From an uncultured Draconibacterium sp. (GTDB lineage Bacteria; Bacteroidota; Bacteroidia; Bacteroidales; Prolixibacteraceae), in contig NZ_OY782038.1 of assembly GCF_963677575.1 (NCBI RefSeq), forward strand, positions 5,025,501-5,089,500: a stretch of 64,000 bases of DNA. The letters run 5' to 3'. The translations under genes and the position numbers were made by a program. The notes below the pieces were generated by a model. It saw only the letters and a program-made list of their open reading frames with translations. It searched no databases and had not been told where the DNA came from. Shown in pieces: positions 8,037-17,692 of this stretch; the stretch's first letter is position 1, and every line of letters begins with the position of its first letter.

Positions 8037-9611
8037 ATGAAGTTTAAGTCTTTCCCTATTACCCTTATTTTATTGATACTTGTTTCAATAAATTCAATAT
8101 CAATGGCTCAAAATGTTGTTAAATATGATTTTGAGTCAAAGAATCCGCCTGAGATTCCCGTTGCAGAATTAGGAGAGAATAGCATATTTAAGATAATTAA
8201 TATCAATAAGTTTTTATATGAGGTTAAAATAGAAACTAGTCAGTCTGAATTTAATTCTGAACCACCTGCCGTTTTTTCAAACATATTTCAAATTGAAAAA
8301 AAAGAAGAAAGCACAATTCCTAAAGAGGTTATAGATCAAACTGATGCAGATGTAGCAGCGAAGGAATCTGCATTTTCTTTAGCATCAGAGAAGTCTTCAT
8401 TGGAATGGAACAAGCTTAAGCTAGAATCTTTAAGTGAGGATTTACTTGAATACAAAGCAGTGCCGGATACACTGCAAGATCTTGATAAAATAACAGAATT
8501 AAATGAGAAAATTAATTCTCTAAAGAATGAGATTGAAAATCAGAATAGTACTATCCAGCAGTTAAATGACATAATAGACGATGAATATTTTGGGATAATT
8601 AGTGGGGTGTATTCAAATGCAGAATCTGTTAATGAATCTTTTGAAAAACTAGAAGAAGCTAAATCAATTAAAAATAAATTGATTCAATTGTCACTAACAG
8701 ATGGACTTACGCATAAGGATGCAATCATTAAATTGAATGCTATGAAAAATGATTATCCTTTTATGCAAAAACCGGAAAAACTTTTAACTGCATTCAATTC
8801 AAGCTATAGAAATTTTAAGACTAATATTCAATTGTATTCGATTAATCAGGTTGTTTTAGCCCATTACAAAGATGATCCTAAAAAAGTTGAAGAGAGCACA
8901 AAGAACCTAGTCACTGAAGTTGAAAATATCAAAAAGAAAGTAGATACGTATAATTACGATGAATTATTTCAGAATGTTAATAAGTTGTTTTCAGAACTGA
9001 AGAATGAAAGCAATTATTTCATCGCATCAGATCCTATCCAAGCCCAAAAAGACATAATCAATTATAATGTTACAATAACTCCCAGAAAGGGTATAGAATC
9101 TTTGTCTCCATTGGAAACAAGGCACTTTATAACTGAAGTTCCAATATCAGGCGGAGTGAAAATCGATTTCAGTACTGGCCTTATTGTAACAAGTGGATTG
9201 CACAATAGAAGTTATAGTACTTCAATATCTCCAAATGATTCTACAAAATCAATCATCTCCAAAAACTCAAATAATAATCTTGGTAATTTGTCTCTCGGTG
9301 CATTAATGCATATCTCTAGGAGAACAACAGATAACTTTAAGCTTGGAGGTACATTGGGGTTGGGATTGAATACAACAGATTTAAACGATGCAAGTGTTTT
9401 CGCAGGAGTAAGCGGAATGTTTGGTTCTCAGGAAAGGTTTATTATTTCTTTAGGTCTAGCTATGGCAAAAGTTGATTATCTAAAGTCTGAATACTCATTA
9501 GACAAAGAAATTTTAACAAATCAACTAAGTGACGACTTGACAGAAAAAACTACTCGAATTGGAGCCTTTATTAGCTTCTCATATAATTTAACTAATAAGA
9601 AAAAGGAATAA
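8037..9611 (+). CDS. exported coiled-coil protein with C-terminal barrel-like domain, unknown function
   Basis: Not recognised as a named family. The 524-residue protein begins with a signal peptide (cleavage after SISMAQ, about residue 25). Residues about 90-330 are rich in Leu, Lys and Glu with heptad-like spacing, giving a long coiled-coil part. The last ~150 residues alternate polar and hydrophobic (GGVKIDFSTGLIVTSG, LGGTLGLGLNTTDL, TRIGAFISFSYNL) and end in an aromatic-hydrophobic strand, as in outer-membrane barrels. This predicts a periplasmic coil on an outer-membrane anchor. It leads a trio with the barrel gene and the DUF3800 gene. Codon use is more AT-rich than the ICE backbone, which fits recently acquired cargo. 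Confidence 0.75.
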   Translation: MKFKSFPITLILLILVSINSISMAQNVVKYDFESKNPPEIPVAELGENSIFKIININKFLYEVKIETSQSEFNSEPPAVFSNIFQIEKKEESTIPKEVIDQTDADVAAKESAFSLASEKSSLEWNKLKLESLSEDLLEYKAVPDTLQDLDKITELNEKINSLKNEIENQNSTIQQLNDIIDDEYFGIISGVYSNAESVNESFEKLEEAKSIKNKLIQLSLTDGLTHKDAIIKLNAMKNDYPFMQKPEKLLTAFNSSYRNFKTNIQLYSINQVVLAHYKDDPKKVEESTKNLVTEVENIKKKVDTYNYDELFQNVNKLFSELKNESNYFIASDPIQAQKDIINYNVTITPRKGIESLSPLETRHFITEVPISGGVKIDFSTGLIVTSGLHNRSYSTSISPNDSTKSIISKNSNNNLGNLSLGALMHISRRTTDNFKLGGTLGLGLNTTDLNDASVFAGVSGMFGSQERFIISLGLAMAKVDYLKSEYSLDKEILTNQLSDDLTEKTTRIGAFISFSYNLTNKKKE

Positions 9612-9707
9612 GCAAAACGCACTGTCATATTTCTGGGGATGGTGAGCTAAATTATTCACAGTCTTGCACAGAAAGGAATAAGCAAACGAGCTATAAATTA
9701 AAAGATT

Positions 9708-10445
9708 ATGCGAGCAATCTACACTTTTAGTTTTTCGATTCTATTAATTATAAACACCTTATCAGTGTTTGCCCAAAATAGGAATACGTTTAAACCGGAT
9801 TTAGGAATTTATTCAGGTTTATCTATCCCTATAGGAGATTTTAAAAGTACAAGTCTCTCTAATTGGGAAGATCACTATGGAGGGGCAAAAACAAATGGAT
9901 CATTTGCATTAAAGTTGAGATTTCCAATTAAAAATAGAATTTTAGGTATAGTTGGGCTTCAGAGAACATGGAATGCATATGATGCTAAACCAATCACAGA
10001 TGCACTTTACACTGCATTTAACTCACCTTTTAGTGTGGAAACAGATAGTTGGAAATCAAGTATATTAGAATTAGGGGTAGGTTATTCATTTGCATTCGAG
10101 GATAATAACCTTAACGAATGGGAATTTGCAATTGAAGCAGGAGGCCTTTATAATAATTTGAGTACATATTCTTATCGTATTTATTCTCCTGTCGGGACAA
10201 ACCGTTATCCGCTCAGGCAAGAATCTGTAGATGATCCTGGTGTAGGATATTTTATGGGAGCAGGGATTAGATATACCATTGCCAATTTTGTAGGGATTAG
10301 ACTTACTACTGATTATATTACATCAGCTCATAATGTTAGCAACGTTGAAAGAAGATACAATGGCGGAGATCTGTTAGAGGTTGGTTACAAACAAAAAGTT
10401 GAAGCAATTGTCGTTCAACTAGGTCTAGTAATAATTCTTAACTAA
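9708..10445 (+). CDS. outer-membrane beta-barrel protein
   Basis: A 245-residue protein with a signal peptide (cleavage after SVFAQ, about residue 23) and repeated amphipathic strands with glycine/aromatic turns through to a hydrophobic C-terminal strand (VEAIVVQLGLVIILN), the usual look of an OmpW/porin-like Bacteroidota barrel. It follows the 524-residue protein by 96 bases; that gap repeats the AAAGGAATAAGCAAA word that straddles the preceding stop codon (9605-9619 and 9673-9687). The specific function is unknown. It may sit in the outer membrane with the upstream barrel-coil protein. Confidence 0.75.
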   Translation: MRAIYTFSFSILLIINTLSVFAQNRNTFKPDLGIYSGLSIPIGDFKSTSLSNWEDHYGGAKTNGSFALKLRFPIKNRILGIVGLQRTWNAYDAKPITDALYTAFNSPFSVETDSWKSSILELGVGYSFAFEDNNLNEWEFAIEAGGLYNNLSTYSYRIYSPVGTNRYPLRQESVDDPGVGYFMGAGIRYTIANFVGIRLTTDYITSAHNVSNVERRYNGGDLLEVGYKQKVEAIVVQLGLVIILN

Positions 10446-10528
10446 AGCAATTAAATTTGTAATCAAACAGATCGAAGAAGTGGTCTCACGCAAAAGATAG
10501 AATTAGTATCAACAGAAGTAATTGAAAA

Positions 10529-11674
10529 ATGAAAATACCTTTTGATGTATCAGAAATTAGAGCACAGACTATCCTTTTGAATAATCTACAGAACGTGGAT
10601 GATAGATTTACATTCTATTATGACGAAACAAATAATATTCGGAAGTTTTATCTAAACGAAGAGTCTTTTAATTGTGTTTCTGGAGTAAACTTCATTGTTG
10701 GAGGTGTCTTATATGAAGGAAGTAATTCTACGTTTGATATTGAAAATCTGAAAGACCAGATTCGATTGCAAAAAACAGCTAATGAGATAAAACTAAAGCA
10801 TATTGCAAAAGGTGATTTTATTGACTGTTTAAAATCTGAAAAGCTAAAGTACTTTTTAAAATGGCTATTAGATAGTGACTTATATGTGCATTATACAAGT
10901 TTGAATATATTGTATTTCTCAATTGTTGACTTGATTGACTCTGCACTTATGAATTTTGAAAAGTACCATGAGTTGGGGCGTTGGTATATCGATTTAATGA
11001 AAAATGATTTCTATCGTGTTGCAAAACAGGAAGAAGACACTGTAATTAAGTTATTTTATAAATTTGAATATCCCAACATAAAAAAAGACAAGGCTTTAGA
11101 ATTTATTGATAATCTTATTGAAATAATTACTCCCTACGAAGATATTGAAGAATTTCATTTTGGAATAACATCATTCAGGCAACTTTTGCAGCAATCCAAA
11201 AAGACAGGTGAGCTTCCATTTGTAATGAATGAAGAAGATTTTATATTGCTTAAGGATTTTTCAAATTTCTATATGAATCCCATATATATGTTTGTCAACT
11301 CAGAGCATATATTTGATAGGGAAGATGGTATTGAAGAAGAAATTAGGAAATATGAAATCATTAATGATGGTAAAATCATTAATAATTTCAAGTTCGTTGA
11401 CTCGAAAGAAGAACAATTAGTTCAAATATCAGATGTGTTTATAGGCATTTTGGGAAAATTTACAACTTATATCAATAATAGTTCTCTTTCAAATTTGGAC
11501 AAATCCATTTCAACTATGAATCCCATGCAAATTGAGAACTTGAAATTGATTCATGAACTAATTGATAAATCAGACGAGAGAAATAAAGCTTTTCTTCATG
11601 CTATTGAGAGTTTTGAAGGACAAGAAAAATATGGATTTGTATCTCAGAGAATACAAAGCAATAGCGGTATATAA
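10529..11674 (+). CDS. DUF3800-like protein
   Basis: A 381-residue soluble protein. The N-terminal region has FYYDETNNIRKF (about residues 28-39) followed by a strand FIVGGVLYEG, the arrangement typical of DUF3800 proteins, in which an early acidic residue belongs to an RNase H-like fold. An acidic pair late in the sequence (VQISDVFIGILG) matches the usual second active-site region. DUF3800 proteins are common on mobile elements and in defence islands, but their biochemical role is poorly known. It is the last gene of a rightward trio and lies 83 bases after the barrel gene. Assignment is from pattern only. Confidence 0.65.
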   Translation: MKIPFDVSEIRAQTILLNNLQNVDDRFTFYYDETNNIRKFYLNEESFNCVSGVNFIVGGVLYEGSNSTFDIENLKDQIRLQKTANEIKLKHIAKGDFIDCLKSEKLKYFLKWLLDSDLYVHYTSLNILYFSIVDLIDSALMNFEKYHELGRWYIDLMKNDFYRVAKQEEDTVIKLFYKFEYPNIKKDKALEFIDNLIEIITPYEDIEEFHFGITSFRQLLQQSKKTGELPFVMNEEDFILLKDFSNFYMNPIYMFVNSEHIFDREDGIEEEIRKYEIINDGKIINNFKFVDSKEEQLVQISDVFIGILGKFTTYINNSSLSNLDKSISTMNPMQIENLKLIHELIDKSDERNKAFLHAIESFEGQEKYGFVSQRIQSNSGI

Positions 11675-11812
11675 GGTAGTGTAAACTATTAGGCTATCAA
11701 ACGAGTAAAAGACTTATCATACGCCATCGTAGTAGAGAGTTTGTATTACAGTTCAGATATTTGGAATCTAAAAAAAGAATTAAGTGCTTTTACTATATAA
11801 TTGAATACACTT

Positions 11813-11850
11813 AAGACAAACCCCACCACACCCAAGACAAACCCTACCAC
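11813..11850 (+). repeat. 17-bp direct repeat upstream of DUF3945 gene
   Basis: AAGACAAACCCCACCAC (11813-11829) recurs as AAGACAAACCCTACCAC (11834-11850), a spacing of 21 bases, two helical turns. It lies 65 bases before the next start codon and is C-rich in otherwise AT-rich DNA. The spacing would suit a dimeric activator site, but no regulator is identified. Confidence 0.4.
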
Positions 11851-11914
11851 CATCTAACAATCAAATACTCAAAGCCATAATTTCGGTGCATTACGAATTT
11901 AAAATGTACGAATT

Positions 11915-13342
11915 ATGGATAAAAATTTGGCTTCTGAAACCTTACTGGTTGTCGAAGAAAATGAACAGAGAAAACAAGTTGCAAGAGCCGTTACAGGCGA
12001 ACTGGACAAGAATGGGAACCCTAAAACGGTTCTACCCAAAGACAAAAACAATCCCGACTTTCTGAAAATTGATAAACATGGAAGTGTATTGGATAACTTC
12101 TTTCTCAATTTTTATGTCCAATGTAAAAATCCTACAAAGTTTACCTTTTTCAAAGTACCCACCGAGGGCGTAGAAAAAATGGCCACCGTCATTAGCGATA
12201 TCATTAAAAACGGCTACGAGTCCGGTAACGAATTGTTGGATGAATACCGGGTGAAACCAGAAGATTTTCTGAACAAACAAAGTAAGGAACAAAAGCCCGA
12301 AGAGCAAGAGGCGCAGCAAGCTGAGAAGTCTGAGGAAAGCCAAACTGCACAGACTAACAGCAACGAAAAGCGAACCGCCATCAATGAAAAAGAAGTGGAC
12401 TGGGACAGCCTGGGGAAAGTTGGCATCAATAAAGAGATGTTGCAAGAAAAGAAGTGCCTGAACACCATGCTGAATTACGGAAAGTCGCCGTTGCTCCCGG
12501 TAAAAATGAACCTGGACGGGATTACCGTCGATACGCAGGCAAGGCTGGCATTTAGAAAAGGACAAGACGACAAAGTAACGCTTTCTGTTCATGGAGTGCG
12601 TAAACATCCGGAATTAGACAAGCCTTTCTATGGGCACAAATTCAACGATGAAGAAAAGAAAGCATTATCGGAAACAGGGAATCTGGGGAAAGTTCTGGAA
12701 CTAAAAAAGACAGATGGTTCTACACTTCCGGTTTTCGTTAGTGTTGATAAACGTACCAATGAAATCATTGCCTTTCGTGCTGATAAAGTAAGAATACCCC
12801 AAGAGATAAAAGGCGTGAAACTGGATGATAAGCAGAAACAGGAGTTGCTTGAAGGAAAAGCTGTTTTTGTGGAAGGCATGACAGGCCGAAAGGGAAAAGA
12901 ATTCTCTGCCCACCTACAGGTAAATGCAGACAGGCGTGGACTGGAATTCATCTTTAACAACCGGGTTTCGCAAAACCAACAAAATGGCGTCGCCATACCC
13001 AATAAATTAGGAGGTGTGAAACTCACGGAGCAGCAGCAAACTGATTTGAAAGCAGAAAAGACCATTTATGTGACTGGGCTGACCGACAAACAAGGACAGA
13101 AATACAATGCCTACATCAAGGCAAATCCCGAAAAAGGAAAGCTGGACTTTTTCAAGTGGAACCCGGATAAGGCCCAGGAGAAGCAACCCGACAATGCGCA
13201 TAAAACGCAGGAAGCTGTCAATTCGCAGGGCAAGACGAATGATGCTACCAAAAATGCAAAAGAGCCTTTGAAGCAACGGCAAACGCAACCTACCGAAAAG
13301 CAAACAGAAAAACAGGCTAAAAACAAAGGCCGGAAATTATAA
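11915..13342 (+). CDS. DUF4099/DUF3945 conjugative-element protein
   Basis: A 475-residue, highly charged protein. The N-terminal ~110 residues match the DUF4099-like head common in Bacteroidota ICE proteins (FLKIDKHGSVLDNFFLNF). The middle has two tandem copies of a DUF3945-like module around PQEIKGVKLDDKQKQELLEG and PNKLGGVKLTEQQQTDLKAE, each followed by a FVEGMTGRKG or YVTGLTDKQG strand. The tail is Gln/Lys-rich and disordered. These proteins almost always precede the element's topoisomerase, as here (18 bases apart). The function is unknown; a DNA-handling accessory role is inferred. Confidence 0.85.
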   Translation: MDKNLASETLLVVEENEQRKQVARAVTGELDKNGNPKTVLPKDKNNPDFLKIDKHGSVLDNFFLNFYVQCKNPTKFTFFKVPTEGVEKMATVISDIIKNGYESGNELLDEYRVKPEDFLNKQSKEQKPEEQEAQQAEKSEESQTAQTNSNEKRTAINEKEVDWDSLGKVGINKEMLQEKKCLNTMLNYGKSPLLPVKMNLDGITVDTQARLAFRKGQDDKVTLSVHGVRKHPELDKPFYGHKFNDEEKKALSETGNLGKVLELKKTDGSTLPVFVSVDKRTNEIIAFRADKVRIPQEIKGVKLDDKQKQELLEGKAVFVEGMTGRKGKEFSAHLQVNADRRGLEFIFNNRVSQNQQNGVAIPNKLGGVKLTEQQQTDLKAEKTIYVTGLTDKQGQKYNAYIKANPEKGKLDFFKWNPDKAQEKQPDNAHKTQEAVNSQGKTNDATKNAKEPLKQRQTQPTEKQTEKQAKNKGRKL

Positions 13343-13360
13343 CCCTAAAACAATACGAGT

Positions 13361-15448
13361 ATGAAGGCAATAATAGCAGAAAAGCCAAGTGTGGCAAAAG
13401 CAATAGCCCGTATTGTTGGGGCAAACGATGCAAGAACAGGATACATTGAAGGAAACGGCTACCTCGTAACATGGGCTTTCGGGCACCTAATCGGGCTGGC
13501 CATGCCAGAGGAATACGGATATCAAAATTTTCAGAAAGAAAACCTGCCAATATTACCGGCAGAGTTTGTCTTAACACCACGTCAGGTAAAGACCGGCAAA
13601 TCGTATGAATTTGATAAAGGAGCCATAAAACAGTTAAAAGTGATCGAATCCGTTTTTAACAGGTGTAAGCAAATCGTCGTAGCAACCGATGCCGGGCGTG
13701 AAGGGGAACTGATCTTCCGGTATATTTACAACTACCTGGGCTGTAAAAAGCCGTTCTCCCGGTTATGGATCAGCAGCCTTACGGATAAAGCCATCGCAGA
13801 AGGGATGAATAATCTCAAAGATGGCTATGAATACGACAACCTTTACCGTGCTGCCAAAGTACGGAGTGAATCAGACTGGCTGGTAGGCATTAATGCAACA
13901 CAAGCCATTACCATAAGTGCCGGGCGTGGTTTGTATTCGCTTGGCAGGGTTCAGACACCGACTCTGACAATGGTATGCAGGCGTTACCTGGAAAACAAAA
14001 ACTTTGTTTCGAAACCCTATTGGACTGTAAGTGTCGAGCTTGAAAAAGACAGCATTCCCTTTAACGCCTCTGTTGATGAACAATTTGAAGATGAAACAAA
14101 GGCAATACAGATTTTTCAACAAATTAAAGCTGCCGGACAGCTGAGTGTCACCGAAGTTGAGCAGAAACAACGGACAGAGAAACCGCCCTTGCTTTATGAC
14201 CTGACCACCTTACAGAAAGAGGCCAGCAGTAAATGGGGCTTTTCGGCAGCCAAAACTTTGTCTGTCACCCAAAAGCTTTATGAAAGCAAATTCATTACTT
14301 ATCCCCGAACGGGTAGCCGCTATATTTCCCCAGATATTTTTGAAGAAATCCCGGCTCTAATCAAGGTTTTGCATTCACATCCCTCGTTGGGAGGCTATGC
14401 GAAGCAGATTAAAGAGCTCAATAAACAATGCGTCAATGCAGAAAAAGTAACCGATCACCATGCCATTCTTATAACTGGAAGCGCAGTCGGACAATTAGCA
14501 AAAGAGGAACAGATTATTTATGATATGATTGCCGGGCGTTTGTTGGAGGCATTCTATCCAAACTGCCAAAAGGAAATAAGCCAGATTGTTTTCAGTTGCA
14601 ATGGAATTGAGTTAAAAGCCAAAGGGATAGTTATCACTTTCAAAGGCTGGAGGGCTGTTTGGGATACCTCAGAGAAAGACGAAAACGCGTTACCGGTATT
14701 CTCAAAAGGAGAGGAATTGCCTGTCAAACAGGTTGCAGTAACCGAAAAGCAGACAAAACCTAAAGCCTTATTGACCGAAGCTACGTTGCTTTCGGCAATG
14801 GAAAGCGCCGGGAAAGAACTGGAAAATGAGGATTATCGCAAAAGCATGAGCGATGTTGGTATAGGCACTCCTGCCACCCGTGCAGCCATTATCGAGACCT
14901 TGTTTACCCGTGACTATATGCAACGTCAAAACAAATCGCTTGTACCGACAGAAAAAGGGCTTGCCGTATATACCATTGTCAAGGACATGAAAATAGCCAA
15001 TATTGAAATGACCGGTATCTGGGAACATGATTTGGGCCGTATTGAGCAGGGAACCATTGATGCAGGGACATTTTTAAGGGGCATTAGGCAGTACACTACA
15101 CAAATTACGGAAGAATTGCTCAGTTGCCGGATCGATACTGCTCCAACAAAAGGCGCAGCTTGTCCTAAATGCAACAATGGAAATGTGCTGTTCTATCCCA
15201 AAGTTGCTAAGTGTAATAATGCCGAATGTGGCTTAGTGGTATTTCGCAATGTATGCGGTAAAATACTCTCCGATGCACAGCTTGAACAACTTCTGACAAA
15301 AGGGAAAACTCCGGAAATAAATGGCTTCAAAAGTAAAAAGGGGAATACGTTTAACGCTTCTCTTGTTTTTGATGAGGAGTTTAAAACAAGCTTCGAATTT
15401 TCGACAAATAAAAAGTCTTTCAGTCCCCGGAGTAACAATCGAAAATGA
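13361..15448 (+). CDS. topB: DNA topoisomerase III (type IA), ICE-encoded
   Basis: A 695-residue type IA topoisomerase. The TOPRIM region begins at the N-terminus (AIIAEKPSVAKAIA) and includes DAGREGELIFRYIY with the acidic metal residues. The catalytic tyrosine is Y314 in FITYPRTGSRY. A C-terminal zinc-ribbon-like segment (CPKCNNG, then CNNAECG) precedes a repeated C-terminal domain. It relaxes and decatenates single-stranded or replicating DNA and is standard equipment of Bacteroidota conjugative transposons. It follows the DUF3945 gene and ends shortly before a strong terminator. Complete and intact. Confidence 0.95.
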   Translation: MKAIIAEKPSVAKAIARIVGANDARTGYIEGNGYLVTWAFGHLIGLAMPEEYGYQNFQKENLPILPAEFVLTPRQVKTGKSYEFDKGAIKQLKVIESVFNRCKQIVVATDAGREGELIFRYIYNYLGCKKPFSRLWISSLTDKAIAEGMNNLKDGYEYDNLYRAAKVRSESDWLVGINATQAITISAGRGLYSLGRVQTPTLTMVCRRYLENKNFVSKPYWTVSVELEKDSIPFNASVDEQFEDETKAIQIFQQIKAAGQLSVTEVEQKQRTEKPPLLYDLTTLQKEASSKWGFSAAKTLSVTQKLYESKFITYPRTGSRYISPDIFEEIPALIKVLHSHPSLGGYAKQIKELNKQCVNAEKVTDHHAILITGSAVGQLAKEEQIIYDMIAGRLLEAFYPNCQKEISQIVFSCNGIELKAKGIVITFKGWRAVWDTSEKDENALPVFSKGEELPVKQVAVTEKQTKPKALLTEATLLSAMESAGKELENEDYRKSMSDVGIGTPATRAAIIETLFTRDYMQRQNKSLVPTEKGLAVYTIVKDMKIANIEMTGIWEHDLGRIEQGTIDAGTFLRGIRQYTTQITEELLSCRIDTAPTKGAACPKCNNGNVLFYPKVAKCNNAECGLVVFRNVCGKILSDAQLEQLLTKGKTPEINGFKSKKGNTFNASLVFDEEFKTSFEFSTNKKSFSPRSNNRK

Positions 15449-15475
15449 TGCTCTGCGGTACTTTGCCACTCAGTC

Positions 15476-15513
15476 ATAAAAGGCAGCGGTGATACACCGT
15501 TTGCCTTTTTAAA
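15476..15513 (+). terminator. rho-independent terminator after topB
   Basis: A hairpin with near-perfect arms AAAGGCAGCGGTG and CACCGTTTGCCTTT separated by ATA is followed by a T-run, about 30 bases after the topB stop. It should end the DUF3945-topB transcript. Confidence 0.8.
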
Positions 15514-15798
15514 TTCCCGGGTATCAAAGAACCCCGCATTCCCTGGCAAGGACGTAAAGGCAAGGGAAAACACTGCCGCGATTTCCTTGTCTTTACAACC
15601 CTGCTTTTCCGGGAGTAATCTTCAAAAAGAAAGAGGGCATATCTTGCTCTTTTAATATAAGAGGGTTGGGTTTTTGGAGTTCGTTATTACCCATCGAGGA
15701 TAACATTGGCGCGAGAAATAAAGTTTTGCAAATTACGGAACGCCAGCTGTTTTATGGCTGCGCTTGTGTGCAATACATGTCTTTAATTACGTATGAAA
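15514..15798. other. intergenic region with long imperfect inverted repeat
   Basis: No gene. A 15-bp inverted repeat (GTAAAGGCAAGGGAAA at 15554-15569 against TTTCCTTGTCTTTAC at 15582-15596, loop CACTGCCGCGA) lies in unusually GC-rich DNA for an ICE intergenic region. It has no T-run after it. Base composition and structure suggest a conserved cis element or small RNA, but nothing more can be shown. Confidence 0.45.
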
Positions 15799-16449
15799 TT
15801 ATACGTTTGAAATTATCCAATTACTAAAATCACTTACGCTGCAAAATAATTTATCTGGTTTTAGTTCTGCAAGTTTTTCCGGTTCGGCTGTATCTGCCCA
15901 GGCAGCTGCTATAATTGGAATTCCAACTTTTTTACATGCTAAAATATCATTGGGAGAATCTCCCACATAAATTACTTCATTTTGAGACAGTTCTTTGTAA
16001 TAGTCCAATACTGACTGTATGCCTTCTGGCTTACTTGCACCTTCAGAGTGTCCGGTCTCAATTCTTTCAAAGAAATGAGTAATGCCAAATCTTTGTAAGG
16101 TAATTTTTGTACTATACTTCCCTTTGCCAGTTACCATAGCAATCCTTATTTGCTTACTCTTTAAACCATCTAATAGGCTTATTATTCCATCAAAAGGACG
16201 TGGACATCTTTCATGTAACTTTTCATAGTTATCTAGATAATCTGAAATTCCTTTATTGTAACTATCATCAGGGACCAATGCTTTTATTGTTCCTTCTTCA
16301 GAAGGTCCAAATGTTGAAGTAATCTCCTGGTCAGAAAGTTCTTTATTAATAAGAGGTTCAATTGCATTGCGAAAGGCTTCAATGCATAATGGAATTGTAT
16401 TTCCAAGAGTTCCGTCTAAATCGAAAATTACTGCTTTAATATTTCTCAT
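15799..16449 (-). CDS. HAD-superfamily phosphatase (phosphoglycolate phosphatase-like)
   Basis: A HAD hydrolase with all four motifs: DLDGT (motif I nucleophile), VTGKG (motif II), the lysine of ASKPEG (motif III) and GDSPND (motif IV), and a helical cap between residues 15 and 85. I prefer the ATG at 16449, giving an N-terminus MRNIKAVIFDLDGT; an in-frame ATG exists at 16461. It overlaps the acetyltransferase gene by 14 bases, so the two are coupled. The substrate cannot be read from sequence. Last gene of a leftward cargo block. Confidence 0.85.
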   Translation of the reverse strand: MRNIKAVIFDLDGTLGNTIPLCIEAFRNAIEPLINKELSDQEITSTFGPSEEGTIKALVPDDSYNKGISDYLDNYEKLHERCPRPFDGIISLLDGLKSKQIRIAMVTGKGKYSTKITLQRFGITHFFERIETGHSEGASKPEGIQSVLDYYKELSQNEVIYVGDSPNDILACKKVGIPIIAAAWADTAEPEKLAELKPDKLFCSVSDFSNWIISNV

Positions 16450-17047
16450 TCTTTTTCTCATTAGTTTTTCGGATAACTCGACATGGATTTCCTACTGCAA
16501 CACAGTTTTCAGGAATCGATTTTGTAACAACACTTCCTGCGCCAATAACCGAATTTTTACCAATGGTCACACCGGGTAAAATAATAACACCTCCACCTAT
16601 CCAGACATTATCTTCAATTTTTACGGGTAAAGCATAGGCTCTGAAATAGGGCAGTTCGGAATTTGGATTCCAATTTGCAACCAATCTTTCATTTACATCA
16701 GTAGAATGAGTAGCAGTATAAATTTGGACGTTTGATGCGATTAATACATTATTCCCAATTTCAATTTTATTGCAGTCAACAAAAGTACAATTGATATTGA
16801 TGATTACATTGTTGCCAATAAAAATGTGCCTTCCATAATCACAGTAAAATGGTGTGTCAATATTAACATTAGTTCCTATTTGTCCGAATAATTCAGTTAA
16901 TAATTTATTCCTTTTTGCAGAATCGGTACTTGGGATTGTGTTATAACTTCTGGTGAGTTTTCTTGCTGTATGAATAAAATCCTGGATTTCGTTATCTGAT
17001 GTGTTAAAAACTTCACCATCTAAACATTTCTGCAATTCCGTTTTCAT
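16436..17047 (-). CDS. maltose O-acetyltransferase-like hexapeptide acetyltransferase
   Basis: A 203-residue left-handed beta-helix acyltransferase. The N-terminal Mac-type cap (residues about 5-60) is followed by hexapeptide repeats, with the typical GRHIFIGNNVIININCTF, the catalytic-loop region YTATHSTDVNER, and VWIGGGVIILPGVTIGKNSV. It would transfer an acetyl group from acetyl-CoA to a sugar or related small molecule. The full family length is present. It lies between the Crp-like regulator (66-base gap) and the HAD gene (overlap). Confidence 0.88.
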   Translation of the reverse strand: MKTELQKCLDGEVFNTSDNEIQDFIHTARKLTRSYNTIPSTDSAKRNKLLTELFGQIGTNVNIDTPFYCDYGRHIFIGNNVIININCTFVDCNKIEIGNNVLIASNVQIYTATHSTDVNERLVANWNPNSELPYFRAYALPVKIEDNVWIGGGVIILPGVTIGKNSVIGAGSVVTKSIPENCVAVGNPCRVIRKTNEKKNEKY

Positions 17048-17113
17048 ATTTCATAAAATTTTAATTGCAAAATTAGTAAATCTGAACAGGCTAATTTTTC
17101 ATCTATCTTAAAT

Positions 17114-17692
17114 TCATCCGTTTGCACGAATGGTACTCAAATGCTGCTGTGTCATTCCTAAATATGAAGCAATATACCCAAGGTTTACGCGATTAATTAA
17201 ATTGGGATTGTCTTTTAAAAACTTGTCGTAGCGTTCTTTTGATGTCAAGGTTAGTCTATCGATACGAAGAGTTTGCATCTTTAATAAAACCTCTTGATGA
17301 ATAACCCTGGACCAATTGGCAATTTCTATATTAGTTTGATAAATATGGTTAATAGTATCTATTGGGATTGAAAAAATAGTAGAGTCTTCTAATACTTCAA
17401 CATAATCAAATCCCGCTGTACGATGATAGAACGAATCAGATGAAAAAGTAATATCTCCTTCTTTGCTAAACCAATTGGTTACTTCTTTTCCATCAATAAT
17501 AAAATATGTGCGGGTACAACCTTTTTCAATAAAATACATTTTATTATCAATCACACCTGCCCGAGTCAATAGATGATTTTTTACCAAATGGTTTTCAGTA
17601 AATGAATCGGCTAAATTCTTAATGGAATCATCTGATACAGGATAGTATCGTCGAATACCTTCAATTATATTTTTAATCTTGCTTAAATCCAT
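17114..17692 (-). CDS. Crp/Fnr-family transcriptional regulator
   Basis: A 192-residue regulator with a cyclic-nucleotide-binding-like beta-roll (about residues 25-115) and a short C-terminal helix-turn-helix (NLGYIASYLGMTQQHLSTIR). This Bacteroidota subgroup lacks clear Fe-S cysteines and has unknown ligands. Its ATG lies inside the last codons of the upstream lipoprotein gene (20-base overlap), so the regulator is expressed with the membrane-protein operon and may control it. Confidence 0.85.
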   Translation of the reverse strand: MDLSKIKNIIEGIRRYYPVSDDSIKNLADSFTENHLVKNHLLTRAGVIDNKMYFIEKGCTRTYFIIDGKEVTNWFSKEGDITFSSDSFYHRTAGFDYVEVLEDSTIFSIPIDTINHIYQTNIEIANWSRVIHQEVLLKMQTLRIDRLTLTSKERYDKFLKDNPNLINRVNLGYIASYLGMTQQHLSTIRANG

